Part shown: positions 42,882 through 51,322 of the stretch, in pieces
How positions within the stretch are numbered: the first letter of the stretch is position 1
Layout of the letters: the number at the start of each line of letters is the position of its first letter
From: Legionella_C dresdenensis
Lineage (GTDB): Bacteria > Pseudomonadota > Gammaproteobacteria > Legionellales > Legionellaceae
Direction: 5' to 3'
DNA: 64,000 nt
Assembly: GCF_042649825.1 (NCBI RefSeq)
Contig: NZ_JBHSAB010000024.1
Coordinates: 62,001 to 126,000 of the forward strand
Notes under the pieces: model-generated
Told to the model about the DNA's origin: nothing
Database searches by the model: none
Seen by the model: the letters and a program-made list of their open reading frames with translations, nothing else
Translations under genes and position numbers: made by a program

Positions 42882-44231
42882 TTAAATCAACGTTAATACT
42901 TCCTGTAAATGTTTAACCGGCACAACTTCCATTGGCAGAGCCTGTTTAGGCGCATTGGCATAAGGCACTATTGCCCGTTTAAAGCCATGTTTGGCTGCTT
43001 CACGCAGTCGCTCCTGGCCGCTTTGGACCGGCCTGATTTCACCGGCAAGGCCGACTTCGCCAAAAATGATTGTTTCCCGATCAAAAACCCGGTTGCGCAG
43101 ACTGGAGACTACAGCCGCCAACAGCGCTAAATCGCTCCCGGTTTCAGTGACTTTAACCCCACCCACTACATTGATAAACACATCCTGATCAAAGGTTGCG
43201 ACACCGCCATGGCGATGGAGAACAGCAAGCAAAATCGCCAGCCGATTATGTTCCAGCCCTGCGGCAACCCGTCTTGGTTGTTGACCATACGATTCATCAA
43301 CCAGGGCCTGCACCTCGACTAACATGGAACGCGACCCTTCCCAGGTGACCATAATGACGCTGCCTGGAGTTGGATCGGGTTGACGCGACAGGAAAATCGC
43401 TGAGGGATTGGCAACTTCTTTCAACCCGCGGTCGGTCATGGCAAAAACACCCAGCTCATTGACCGCGCCGAAACGGTTTTTAATTGCCCTGATTACCCGA
43501 AAACGGCTATCATTCTGGCCTTCAAAATACAAAACGCTATCCACCATGTGCTCTAATACCCGTGGTCCGGCCAAAGCCCCTTCTTTGGTAACATGGCCAA
43601 CCAGGAACACTGCCGTTTGTGTCGTTTTGGCAAAACGCACCAATTGGGCAGCGGATTCACGAACCTGACCTACCCCGCCCGGAGCAGAAGAAATTGTGTC
43701 TGTAAAAATGGTTTGTACCGAGTCAATTACAAGAACCCGCGGAACTTCTTTCTGGGCATGAGCGATAATCGCCTCGACCTGTGTCTCTGCTAATAACTTC
43801 AAACCTTCCAACGGTAATTGCAGTCGTTTGGCCCGCATTGCAACTTGTTGCAATGATTCTTCACCCGTGACATACAATACTTTATTCTGTAGCGATAAAT
43901 TGGCAAGAGTCTGTAATAAAAGCGTTGATTTACCAATGCCTGGATCACCACCGATTAATACTACCGAGCCATCCACCAGTCCGCCGCCAAGCACGCGATT
44001 TAATTCCGACAAACCACAATCCATCCGTACTTCGCTGTGTAATACCACATCTTCGACGGCAGTTACCGCTGAGCGCTGATTGGCATAACTGCCAAGGCGT
44101 GCGCTGCGTCCGGGCGATGCCATACCCTCTTCCACAATGGAATTCCAGGCACTACACTGAACACACTGCCCGGACCATTGCGAAAAAGAAGCAGCGCACT
44201 GACTACAGACAAAGCGGGTTTTAACCTTCAT
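42882..44231 (-). CDS. radA: DNA repair protein RadA (Sms)
   Basis: 449 residues from the ATG at 44231 (GAGGAT upstream). N-terminal C4 zinc finger FVCSQCAASFSQWSGQCVQC, RecA-like ATPase with Walker A GGDPGIGKSTLLLQ near residue 92, the RadA signature KNRFGAVNELGVF, and a Lon-like C-terminal domain (VFINVVGGVKVTETGSDLALL). Branch-migration helicase in recombination and natural transformation, fitting the comF and pilin genes. Convergent with phaB, 12 bases between stops. Confidence 0.95.
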   Translation of the reverse strand: MKVKTRFVCSQCAASFSQWSGQCVQCSAWNSIVEEGMASPGRSARLGSYANQRSAVTAVEDVVLHSEVRMDCGLSELNRVLGGGLVDGSVVLIGGDPGIGKSTLLLQTLANLSLQNKVLYVTGEESLQQVAMRAKRLQLPLEGLKLLAETQVEAIIAHAQKEVPRVLVIDSVQTIFTDTISSAPGGVGQVRESAAQLVRFAKTTQTAVFLVGHVTKEGALAGPRVLEHMVDSVLYFEGQNDSRFRVIRAIKNRFGAVNELGVFAMTDRGLKEVANPSAIFLSRQPDPTPGSVIMVTWEGSRSMLVEVQALVDESYGQQPRRVAAGLEHNRLAILLAVLHRHGGVATFDQDVFINVVGGVKVTETGSDLALLAAVVSSLRNRVFDRETIIFGEVGLAGEIRPVQSGQERLREAAKHGFKRAIVPYANAPKQALPMEVVPVKHLQEVLTLI

Positions 44232-44314
44232 AATTATCACATCCTCGGCCTACGGCTTGTTAAACTATCAAACAGTCTTTAATATTACTGCCTTTACTAT
44301 AACAGATTGGCGAC

Positions 44315-45361
44315 ATGAACAAAAAACCATTTGAATGGGCAGTTATAGGCGCAGGCCCTGCTGGTATTGCAGCTGTTGGCCGTTTAATTGATCATGACAT
44401 TCCGGCCAGCGAGATCTTATGGCTTGATCCCCATTTCAAAGTGGGCGACCTGGGTGCGTTATGGCGCAATGTCTCTAGCAATACAACCGTTGCCAGGTTT
44501 CTGGCTTTTTTACAGGCATCAGCTGCCTTTGGCTATCAGTCGGCTGACATTGATTTTAATCTTAACCATTTACCGCTTGAAGAAACCTGTATTCTGGCTG
44601 ATGTGGTTGAACCATTGCAGTGGGTAACAAACAGACTGCTACCCAAAGTGGCCAGTTGCCAGACATTGATTCATCATATTTTGTTAAAAGAACGGCTTTG
44701 GCAGCTAACAGCAACTGAGCAATCATTTTTGGCCCGAAACGTCATTCTTGCCAACGGCGCTGCGCCTTCTACACTAAACTATCCCGGTATTCAGCAAATA
44801 CCATTTGAAACCGCAATTGATAAAGAACAACTTGCCGCCTGTATCAGTCCCGGCAAAACCTATGGCGTTTTTGGCTCCTCTCACTCAGCGATTATCATTA
44901 TCCGATATCTGGTCGAGCTTGGCGTTGAGAAAATTATTAACTTCTACCGTTCACCCTGCAAATACGCGCTGGACATGGGAGACTGGATACTGTTTGACAA
45001 TACCGGGCTTAAAGGCCAGACAGCTTTATGGGCTCGGGAAAACATAGACGGAACATATCCGCCCGGCTTAAATCGCTATCCAGTGAATGAACACTCTATT
45101 GCCCGTCATCTGCCAGAGTGCGACCAGGTTATTTACGCAGTCGGTTTTGAACAACGCCGGAATCTGGATATCGGCGGTTATGAAAATGCTGATTACAACT
45201 CCAATACCGGTATCATTGCCCCGGGATTATTCGGCTTTGGCATTGGCTATCCTGAAACCAAAGCGGATCCATTCGGCACAATAGAGTCACAGGTTGGGTT
45301 GTGGAAATTTATGGTCTACCTGAATAAGGTATTACCTATTTGGCTGCAATACCATACCTGA
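44315..45361 (+). CDS. FAD-dependent oxidoreductase
   Basis: 348 residues. FAD-binding AVIGAGPAGIAAVGRLI at the N-terminus, a second dinucleotide site GVFGSSHSAIIIIRYLVELG near residue 190 and a final VIYAVGFEQRR/GLFGFGIGYPE block. It resembles flavin monooxygenase or lysine-hydroxylase-like pyridine-nucleotide oxidoreductases found in Legionella, but the substrate is unknown. The FAD motif is GxGxxG; the second site is GxxxSS, which is less canonical for NAD(P)H. Confidence 0.8.
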   Translation: MNKKPFEWAVIGAGPAGIAAVGRLIDHDIPASEILWLDPHFKVGDLGALWRNVSSNTTVARFLAFLQASAAFGYQSADIDFNLNHLPLEETCILADVVEPLQWVTNRLLPKVASCQTLIHHILLKERLWQLTATEQSFLARNVILANGAAPSTLNYPGIQQIPFETAIDKEQLAACISPGKTYGVFGSSHSAIIIIRYLVELGVEKIINFYRSPCKYALDMGDWILFDNTGLKGQTALWARENIDGTYPPGLNRYPVNEHSIARHLPECDQVIYAVGFEQRRNLDIGGYENADYNSNTGIIAPGLFGFGIGYPETKADPFGTIESQVGLWKFMVYLNKVLPIWLQYHT

Positions 45362-45439
45362 TGATATACGCTGCGTACGGCACTTCCATAAGACAGCAGG
45401 TACGAGTATACTTCCGGCTTTTAAAAGCAGGCGTGCACC

Positions 45440-45658
45440 ATGTCAAAGTCAGTAAATTTCGAAAAATCGATGATGGAACTTGACGAAATCGTCAAGCAAC
45501 TGGAAAAAGGCGAACTATCACTGGAAGATTCACTGAAATACTATGAAAAAGGCATTAATCTGGCAAGAAAATGTCAGGATGCATTAACTCAGGCTGAACA
45601 GAAAATCGAAATGCTACGTATAACTGCGACTGAATGTGATGGAACAACTGATGAATAA
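45440..45658 (+). CDS. xseB: Exodeoxyribonuclease VII small subunit
   Basis: 72 residues: NFEKSMMELDEIVKQLEKGE, LSLEDSLKYYEKGINLARKCQ, the invariant XseB helical hairpin. Partner of XseA in single-strand exonuclease VII. It overlaps the ispA start by eight bases, the classic xseB-ispA linkage. Confidence 0.95.
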   Translation: MSKSVNFEKSMMELDEIVKQLEKGELSLEDSLKYYEKGINLARKCQDALTQAEQKIEMLRITATECDGTTDE

Positions 45659-46553
45659 CCCTCATATCAACCGCCTGCTGACCCACCACGAACGTGTTCT
45701 TGAACAGTTGATGCAATCAACCAATATTCCGGCTGCCCGTATAAAAGAATCGATTCTTTACTCGCTGTTTCCGGGCGGCAAACGACTCAGACCATTACTG
45801 GTTTATCTTGCTGGCGAGCTTTTAAAGCTACCCGTTAATTGTCTGGACATCATTGCTGCGTCAGTAGAAATCACCCATTGCTACTCTCTTATTCACGATG
45901 ATTTACCAGCAATGGACGATGATGATTTCAGGCGCGGCAAAGCGAGCTGCCACCGCGCTTTCGATGAAGCAACCGCTATTCTCGCCGGTGATGGCATGCA
46001 AGCGCTGGCAATACAAATCCTGTTATGCGAACTCCCCCGTTTTCTGTCCGCGGAAAAAACAAATCGAATAACCTGCGAACTGGTGACCGCTAGCGGAGTA
46101 AGCGGTATGGTCAGCGGACAAAGCCTGGACTTGACTGAACTGGCTACTAAAACCGTTACCGAAAACCAACTGCGTACTATCCATTTACTCAAAACCGGTA
46201 AACTGATTTCCGCCTGTATCAATATGACTATCATTGCATCTGATACGGATAATGCATTGAAAGAAGCATTGCAAACCTTTGCCCATCATTTGGGTCTGGT
46301 ATTTCAAATGCAGGATGATTATCTCGATCACTATGTATCAACAGATGTCCTTGGCAAAGGCCGGTCGTCAGATATTGCCAATCAGAAAACTACTTTTGCC
46401 AGTTTATACAGCCAGTCAGAACTTTCCAGCCTTATCAGCGAGCACTACCAGCTTGCTACTAAGGCACTGGCAATATTTGGCGATAATGCGCAAAATCTGC
46501 TGGATTTAACCCACTCTATGGAACAGCGCAGCCTTGATGCAGCGCAAGCGTAA
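45651..46553 (+). CDS. ispA: Farnesyl diphosphate synthase / polyprenyl synthetase
   Basis: 300 residues from the ATG at 45651 (GGA nine bases upstream). First aspartate-rich motif SLIHDDLPAMDDDDFRRGK near residue 85, second motif QMQDDYLDHY near residue 223, GGKRLRP and QSLDLT are all present. Makes C15 diphosphate for quinones and undecaprenyl carriers. The last residues SLDAAQA and the stop TAA are read from a repeat-like sequence (46529-46559), so the native C-terminus has been replaced. Confidence 0.93.
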   Translation: MNNPHINRLLTHHERVLEQLMQSTNIPAARIKESILYSLFPGGKRLRPLLVYLAGELLKLPVNCLDIIAASVEITHCYSLIHDDLPAMDDDDFRRGKASCHRAFDEATAILAGDGMQALAIQILLCELPRFLSAEKTNRITCELVTASGVSGMVSGQSLDLTELATKTVTENQLRTIHLLKTGKLISACINMTIIASDTDNALKEALQTFAHHLGLVFQMQDDYLDHYVSTDVLGKGRSSDIANQKTTFASLYSQSELSSLISEHYQLATKALAIFGDNAQNLLDLTHSMEQRSLDAAQA

Positions 46554-46559
46554 TCAGAG
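46529..46559. repeat. Family C-like arm forming the ispA 3' end
   Basis: CAGCCTTGATGCAGCGCAAGCGTAATCAGAG matches the arm GTAGCCTTGATGCAGCGCAGCGTAATCAAGG at 19303-19333 except for one inserted A and small end changes. The in-frame TAA of ispA comes from GCGTAATC. Confidence 0.75.
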
Positions 46560-46615
46560 TCTGTCATTTTTACGGAGGTGGGATGACAATTTCCATAACT
46601 TAAGAGCAGTGGGCA
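46559..46615. repeat. Relic of the 130-bp hairpin-array unit
   Basis: GTCATTTTTACGGAGGTGGGATGACAATTTCCATAACTTAAGAGCAGTGG corresponds to the end of an array unit plus its linker (GGGGATGACAAATTTCTTAACTTAATGGCAGTGG). The arms are decayed. It shows the linker travels with the hairpin. Confidence 0.7.
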
Positions 46616-46734
46616 CATAGGTATCAGGCCAAGGCGTTTTACATAGATCTGGCTATAGATTCAAAATTACACAAAATGCCGAATTAATAGTATAATATCT
46701 GCTTCATTACATAATTATCTACCAATAAAAAACT

Positions 46735-48078
46735 ATGCCTTCAAAATTTAAAGAACTCACCGGCGATGCCTTATCGGAAAAAATTGTTTCCCTTCCTGCA
46801 GAGATAGAAAGTTGTCTGCCATTAGGAGATTCCTTTTATATGGTATACCCCGATCAAGGGAAAAAATGGCAATTACTGGTAGATTACAAGCCAGAAGATA
46901 CAGAAGATGGCATCTATAGTCAGACACATAACAGACTGGTTCATCAGAGCGAGGCGCTTGATCAAGCGCAGGAAAAGCTTGCGCAAAACCAGCTTGAGGG
47001 CTCTGCATATAATAACGACAGCGCCTCATTGAAACTTCATCTTAATATTAATAATATTGGAGAATTGGATGAAACGATTATTCTTGAATTAATCAAACTT
47101 TTGATTACTGAGGCAACTGCAGCAAACAGTATGCAATTTCATTTTAAAATCATTGATCCACGACACCATATTCATCCACGGTTCGCTAATAACGATCAAA
47201 TTACTATCTATTTTGATAAATATTCTTCTACAGCCGATATGCTTAGATTAGCTGAAACGGTCCATAATTTTTTTGCAAAAAACCTTATACCGGAAAACAG
47301 TAACCCTTTAGGACCAAAAGATCGGTTTGTTTTTAACCCCTTTGTTTCCGCCCGTTTTGATAACAATAAATTATTGCAAAAATATGGAGTATATCCTTTT
47401 TTTGATTTGGCGTTGAAGAAGTTTTTTTCAGATAACAGGCACAGTGATTTGAGCCACGTTCCATTATGTGCGTTTGAAACAGTTTTTAATCGGATATTGC
47501 TCTCAAGCGTGCAGGATTTACAAGTAAATTCCAGCAATGAACTTAATCAGGAAACTGATGAAAAAATACAGAGAGAATTTGCGGCTATGGTTCAGAATCC
47601 TAAGGCTTATATTGGAGCAAAACGTAAACGTGGAACACCCACTGAAAAGCAGATCAATGCGTTTAATATACTGTTAAGCTGTATTCAGAAAGAGTATGCT
47701 GAAATGGGATTAAAAGAAGCGGATGCTAACGAACTGCACTGGCGGTTAAGGCAAGCTTTTCGTATGTATCGTTTGAATAAAGAAGCTAATTTTTATACTT
47801 ATACCCGCTTAAAAGATAGTTGTTTAAAAACGCTGCAAGATATAACCAGGGGTTTAAGCCGGGAAGAACAGAGACAAATAAACAGGCGCGTTATGGGAGT
47901 TATTACTTCTATCGGAGCGCCTTTTATGTATCAGAATAAAAGAAGCAAAACGGTGTTTTTTGCTAATTCTGATGACATGCCCCATCAAAAGCTATTGGAA
48001 AAAATGGGTAGTTCAGATGTATTTGTAATAAGAGCAAACTCCGGGAAGGGCGAGGAGAATTCCTCGCCAGCTCTATAG
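46735..48078 (+). CDS. Unknown protein, possible HopA1-like effector
   Basis: 447 residues, no signal peptide or membrane helix. The middle part, about residues 130-235, has a weak resemblance to the HopA1 type III effector domain: MQFHFKIIDPRH, NDQITIYFDKYSS, LAETVHNFF, and FNPFVSARFDNNKLLQKYGV before a helix. The C-terminal third is helical and basic (KRKRGTPTEKQINAFNILLS, RLRQAFRMYRLNKEANFYTY). The C-terminal tail GKGEENSSPAL has a glutamate pair. Promoter-like TTACAC-N18-TATAAT at 46667-46696; no clear ribosome site. The HopA1 idea is pattern recognition only. Confidence 0.55.
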   Translation: MPSKFKELTGDALSEKIVSLPAEIESCLPLGDSFYMVYPDQGKKWQLLVDYKPEDTEDGIYSQTHNRLVHQSEALDQAQEKLAQNQLEGSAYNNDSASLKLHLNINNIGELDETIILELIKLLITEATAANSMQFHFKIIDPRHHIHPRFANNDQITIYFDKYSSTADMLRLAETVHNFFAKNLIPENSNPLGPKDRFVFNPFVSARFDNNKLLQKYGVYPFFDLALKKFFSDNRHSDLSHVPLCAFETVFNRILLSSVQDLQVNSSNELNQETDEKIQREFAAMVQNPKAYIGAKRKRGTPTEKQINAFNILLSCIQKEYAEMGLKEADANELHWRLRQAFRMYRLNKEANFYTYTRLKDSCLKTLQDITRGLSREEQRQINRRVMGVITSIGAPFMYQNKRSKTVFFANSDDMPHQKLLEKMGSSDVFVIRANSGKGEENSSPAL

Positions 48079-48495
48079 TTTAAGTAATTTTACGCGGCGC
48101 TCAAGGTTTTCATTTTACTCTCTCCCGATAGGGGCAGAGTTAAATTTTATCCAAGCGTTAGAATCAGAGTAAGAACCATTACCAGTCTCTCCAGTAGGCC
48201 TGGCGCTCCGGAACTCGCGCCCTGACGCAAATTCGAACGATTAAGCCTGGTTAACCCACTAACCAGACTTAATTAGAGTAAGCAGAAGATTTACTGTTCG
48301 GTCTGCAAGAATAAGATAAATACTTTATGGAAATTTAGTTAATTAACAATTATAAAGGCATAATAATGTTTTTGTGACAGCAAAAGCCAAGACAAACCTT
48401 ATAAATACTCCTTTTCACCCATTGTTCAATTTATTAAAAATTTATATCATTTCAAAATATTAAAAAGTCATTTAAAAACCTATTTATGAGAAACC
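48079..48495. other. Intergenic region with decayed repeats
   Basis: No convincing gene in about 415 bases. 48110-48140 holds a broken family F palindrome (CTCTCTCCCGATAGGGGCAGAG) and 48183-48200 (CAGTCTCTCCAGTAGGCC) echoes family D. The rest is AT-rich, with a promoter-like composition before the resolvase remnant. Confidence 0.5.
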
Positions 48496-48579
48496 ATGGG
48501 GAAATTATTTGGGTATGCTCGAGTGAGCACTGATGATCAAAATTTGAACTTGAAAATTGATGCCTTGACGGGTTTAATT
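48496..48579 (+). pseudogene. Serine recombinase (resolvase/invertase) N-terminal remnant
   Basis: MGKLFGYARVSTDDQNLNLKIDAL is the unmistakable start of a small serine recombinase, with the catalytic serine in YARVST. After residue ~25 the similarity stops exactly where an inverted-repeat insert begins (48580), and no downstream part of the gene is found beyond the insert. A relic of a Tn3-like or invertase-carrying element. Confidence 0.85.
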
Positions 48580-48748
48580 ACAGAAACGGGGCAAATGCGA
48601 ACCAGGATCTTAATTTTGTATAAAATAAGTTCTTTATTGCTAAGAACACCAAACTTTATCTCACTAAAAACTCTTTAAAAATTGGTTATATTCCTCTATA
48701 CATAAGAGGTTTTACGAATAAGACTGTTCGCATTTGCCCCGTTTCTGT
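48580..48748. mobile_element. 169-bp element with 23-bp perfect terminal inverted repeats
   Basis: ACAGAAACGGGGCAAATGCG+AAC (48580-48602) is exactly inverted at 48726-48748. The 123-base interior is AT-rich and non-coding. The left end abuts the truncated resolvase; the right end is 18 bases before a serine-hydrolase gene. I see no target duplication, so it could be either a MITE or two solo transposon ends after an internal deletion. Confidence 0.8.
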
Positions 48749-48766
48749 CAATAAGAAGAGGACATA

Positions 48767-49921
48767 ATGTTCAACAAATCAATAAAAACTATTTTTTTAG
48801 CAGGAATATATTGTTCTTTTCTTGCTGTCTGTTTTGCCGGACCAAAGCATACAGATATTACCAGTGATGTACTGGTTGCCATGAAGGCATATAATATACC
48901 TGTAGTTGGTTATGCCATTATAAAAAACAATGAGATAGTCGTTTCACAAACCCTGTCTATTTATTCCAGCCTGAAAGTTTCGAAAAGCTCGCTCTTTCAG
49001 GCTGCATCCATTAGCAAAAGCATTGCATCGTATGGCGCGCTCAAACTGGTTTCAGAAAACAGGTTAAAGCTTGATGAGCCCGTAAATAGCCAATTAAAAA
49101 GCTGGAAGATACCGACTAATGAATATAATGAAAATGACCCGGTTATTTTAAGACAATTGCTGGATATGACATCGGGACTGTCTGTTTCCGGATTTCCAGG
49201 TCATGAACAGGATAAAAAATTACCAACCCTTCAGGAAGTACTGGATGGCAAGCCTCCCTCTAATACCCTGCCTGTCAGGGTATTTTATAAACCTGGAACA
49301 CAATACTTCTATTCCGGCGGTGCTTTTCAGGTTCTCGAACAACTGATGGAAGATACAACCAGTCAACCATTTTCATCCTGGATGGAAAATGAAATTTTAA
49401 AGCCACTGAAAATGAATCAGAGCATTTTCCAGTATCCGCTGGACAAAAAATTTCATTCCATAGCAATTCCGGGATTTTTATTAGATGGAACCATGATTAA
49501 AGGTGGATGGAATAATTATGCAATATCTGCTTCCGGGGGATTATGGTCAACTCCAACCGATTTAGCCCGATTTGCCATAAGCGTTTCAAAATCCTGGCTT
49601 GGAAAAGATAATGAAATCATTAAACAATCCGTTGCCAGAATGATGCTTGCCCGTCAAAAGAATACAGACTATGGTTTGGGTGTTGTGGTCAATGGCAGTG
49701 GGAAGAATTTGAATTTCAGAAAAGCTGGCCATAATCTTGGCTATCATAGCCAACTAATCATGTTTCCTGAAAGTGGAGACGGCGTTGTTGTCATGACCAA
49801 TTCTGAAAATGGTGGATCGCTTATTAACTATATGATTCCATTGATTGCTCAAAAATACCACTGGCCATGTTATTTTCCATATTTCGACGAACTCATCACA
49901 ATTCCAGAGCGAGCATGTTAA
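48767..49921 (+). CDS. Beta-lactamase-related serine hydrolase (class C fold), exported
   Basis: 384 residues with a signal peptide (IFLAGIYCSFLAVCFAGP). The S-x-x-K catalytic motif is AASISKSIASYG near residue 85, the tyrosine block is YFYSGGAFQVLEQL near residue 186 (YSG in place of the YxN of true AmpC), and a late HNLGYHSQ could stand in for KTG. This combination marks the broad esterase/DD-peptidase family rather than a drug-hydrolysing enzyme. AAGAGGA precedes the ATG. It lies in the transposon-scarred region, 18 bases after a terminal repeat. Confidence 0.85.
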   Translation: MFNKSIKTIFLAGIYCSFLAVCFAGPKHTDITSDVLVAMKAYNIPVVGYAIIKNNEIVVSQTLSIYSSLKVSKSSLFQAASISKSIASYGALKLVSENRLKLDEPVNSQLKSWKIPTNEYNENDPVILRQLLDMTSGLSVSGFPGHEQDKKLPTLQEVLDGKPPSNTLPVRVFYKPGTQYFYSGGAFQVLEQLMEDTTSQPFSSWMENEILKPLKMNQSIFQYPLDKKFHSIAIPGFLLDGTMIKGGWNNYAISASGGLWSTPTDLARFAISVSKSWLGKDNEIIKQSVARMMLARQKNTDYGLGVVVNGSGKNLNFRKAGHNLGYHSQLIMFPESGDGVVVMTNSENGGSLINYMIPLIAQKYHWPCYFPYFDELITIPERAC

Positions 49922-50135
49922 TAAAAAATTTTGTGAGAAAAATAACCTGAATCCATCAGAAAGCTTACTTTTGGGGATTCTTTCACAGGCCCCCATTCTT
50001 ATGGAAAACAACACCTCTATATACAGGGGTCATGCTGTAGCAAGCGTTATGTTTATTGGTGGGCAGATGGCATTTACAGCAAGGTTCGCATGGACGATAA
50101 GCTGTGCCTTCTAGTGATTATTGGTGTCCGAGAGC
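49922..50135. other. Intergenic region before the transposase remnant
   Basis: About 210 bases with no supported gene. A frame here (ENNTSIYRGHAVASVMFIGG...) is short and overlaps the serine-hydrolase end; I treat it as non-coding or decayed mobile-element sequence. Confidence 0.4.
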
Positions 50136-50435
50136 GGATTAAAGGAACTTGTCGCCGTTTGTGATGGCTATCGGGAATCAACGGCTAGCTGGGAAAAAGT
50201 GCTGTTAAACTTACGTCAACGCGGCCTGCCTGCAGCACCTAAATTAGCGATTGGGGATGGTGCCTTAGGGTTTTGAGGAGCGATAAGCAAAGTTTATCCA
50301 GAAACCCGGCATCAACGATGCTGGGTGCACAAAACAGCTAATGTGTTGAACAAACTCCCCAAGTCTATGCAGCCTAAGGTGAAAGCTTCGCTACATGAGA
50401 TTTGGATGGCTGAAAAGCGGGAAGATGCCTATATT
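50136..50435 (+). pseudogene. IS256-family transposase fragment
   Basis: Translated in one frame it reads LKELVAVCDGYRESTASWEK, VLLNLRQRGLPAAPKLAIGD, GALGF-stop-GAISKVYPETRHQ, RCWVHKTANVLNKLPKSMQP, KVKASLHEIWMAEKRED. This is the middle of an IS256/Mutator-type transposase (catalytic domain around GDGALGFWxA and RCWVHK). About 100 of ~400 codons remain, both ends are missing, and the conserved TGG tryptophan codon has become TGA, so it cannot work. Confidence 0.92.
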
Positions 50436-50440
50436 ATCCT

Positions 50441-50470
50441 ATAAGCCTGATTGATTTCAATCAGGCTTAT
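50441..50470. terminator. Strong hairpin at the end of the 50457 gene
   Basis: ATAAGCCTGATTG-ATTT-CAATCAGGCTTAT is a perfect 13-pair stem. The last codons and the stop of the minus-strand gene at 50457-50828 lie inside it. No T-run follows on either strand, so termination is a guess; it also marks the boundary with the transposase remnant. Confidence 0.55.
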
Positions 50471-50828
50471 AGCTTGTTACATTTAAATTACATTGCTCCT
50501 TATCAGAATACTCAGCACGTAATTTTGCAATTATTTCTCCTGCAGGTTGCGCTCCCCCAAGCCCATGATGTTTCTTGTCATACAATGTTGTATCTATTGC
50601 AGTACCAGAAGAGGAGGTTTTAAATAATACCGGTCCAATATAATCGAAATTAAACTCAGGATTATTTTTTAATAACTTTTGAGCATTTTTCTCTGTAAGT
50701 TTAAGATTGTATTTATTAAAAAAGGGGATATTCGAAAGTGTCTTTTTTGTCCAATTACTTGCCAAAGCATTAGCATGCAATTCCATTAATAATCTAACTT
50801 TATTAAGATTGCCAATATTATGTAGCAT
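50457..50828 (-). CDS. Unknown protein, possibly 3'-truncated
   Basis: 123 residues, no signal peptide. Sequence features: an amphipathic N-terminal helix (NLNKVRLLMELHANALASNW), lysine/asparagine-rich middle (LTEKNAQKLLKNNPEFNFDY) and a glycine-containing KKHHGLGGAQPAGEIIAKLR segment. I recognise no family. The end abuts a hairpin and a transposase fragment, so the gene may have lost its 3' part. Base composition is more AT-rich than the housekeeping genes. Confidence 0.5.
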   Translation of the reverse strand: MLHNIGNLNKVRLLMELHANALASNWTKKTLSNIPFFNKYNLKLTEKNAQKLLKNNPEFNFDYIGPVLFKTSSSGTAIDTTLYDKKHHGLGGAQPAGEIIAKLRAEYSDKEQCNLNVTSYKPD

Positions 50829-51322
50829 TTTTTATCTCTTACAACTGTAATTTTAGTAAGGATATAATATAACGATGTAGCGTTAAACGCTATGCCTGTT
50901 TTGATTGCAATTCTGTTGCATTTGTGGGTGATCATTATATTATTTCAATAAAAATGATTAAAGCGGTTTGCGTATTGAGCTCTAACTGGCGTTCTGGATT
51001 TTGATCAAAGCTTCTGACTCGAACTTTAGCTTACCCATTTTCCACTCACCGGATATCCTTAACAAAAATGTCAGATTGAACTCTATAACTTTTTTAATAA
51101 ATATGTCAGCAAATAATACAAAGCTATTTTTCTGACAGTGTTTTAAGGCCTTTGCCTGACATCAGGTTAGGGTATACCCTAGTGATAGGCAGCATTAAAA
51201 ACTTGATTGTACTTTGCTGGCAAATAATCAACCAAAAATGTCTTGAGGATTATTTTTTCTTGTTGCCCGCCGACTTCTAGATTATTGTTGCCTTAAGGTG
51301 AAATAAAAAGGATTTTTCTGCG
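50829..51322. other. ~490-bp intergenic region with dyads
   Basis: No gene. It contains a small dyad TAGCGTTAAACGCTA (50878-50892), four TGTCAG hexamers (51069, 51104 forward; 51132, 51156 inverted) and a perfect 14-base palindrome TAGGGTATACCCTA (51168-51181). These could be transposon-end relics or operators for the ATPase gene that follows. Confidence 0.55.

Noticed and set aside
48767..49921. Antibiotic-resistance beta-lactamase
   Set aside because: It has SxxK but YSG instead of YxN and no KTG box; more likely an esterase or DD-peptidase-like hydrolase.
49845..50114. 89-codon + strand frame after the serine hydrolase
   Set aside because: Overlaps the hydrolase end out of frame, no ribosome site, no recognisable product.
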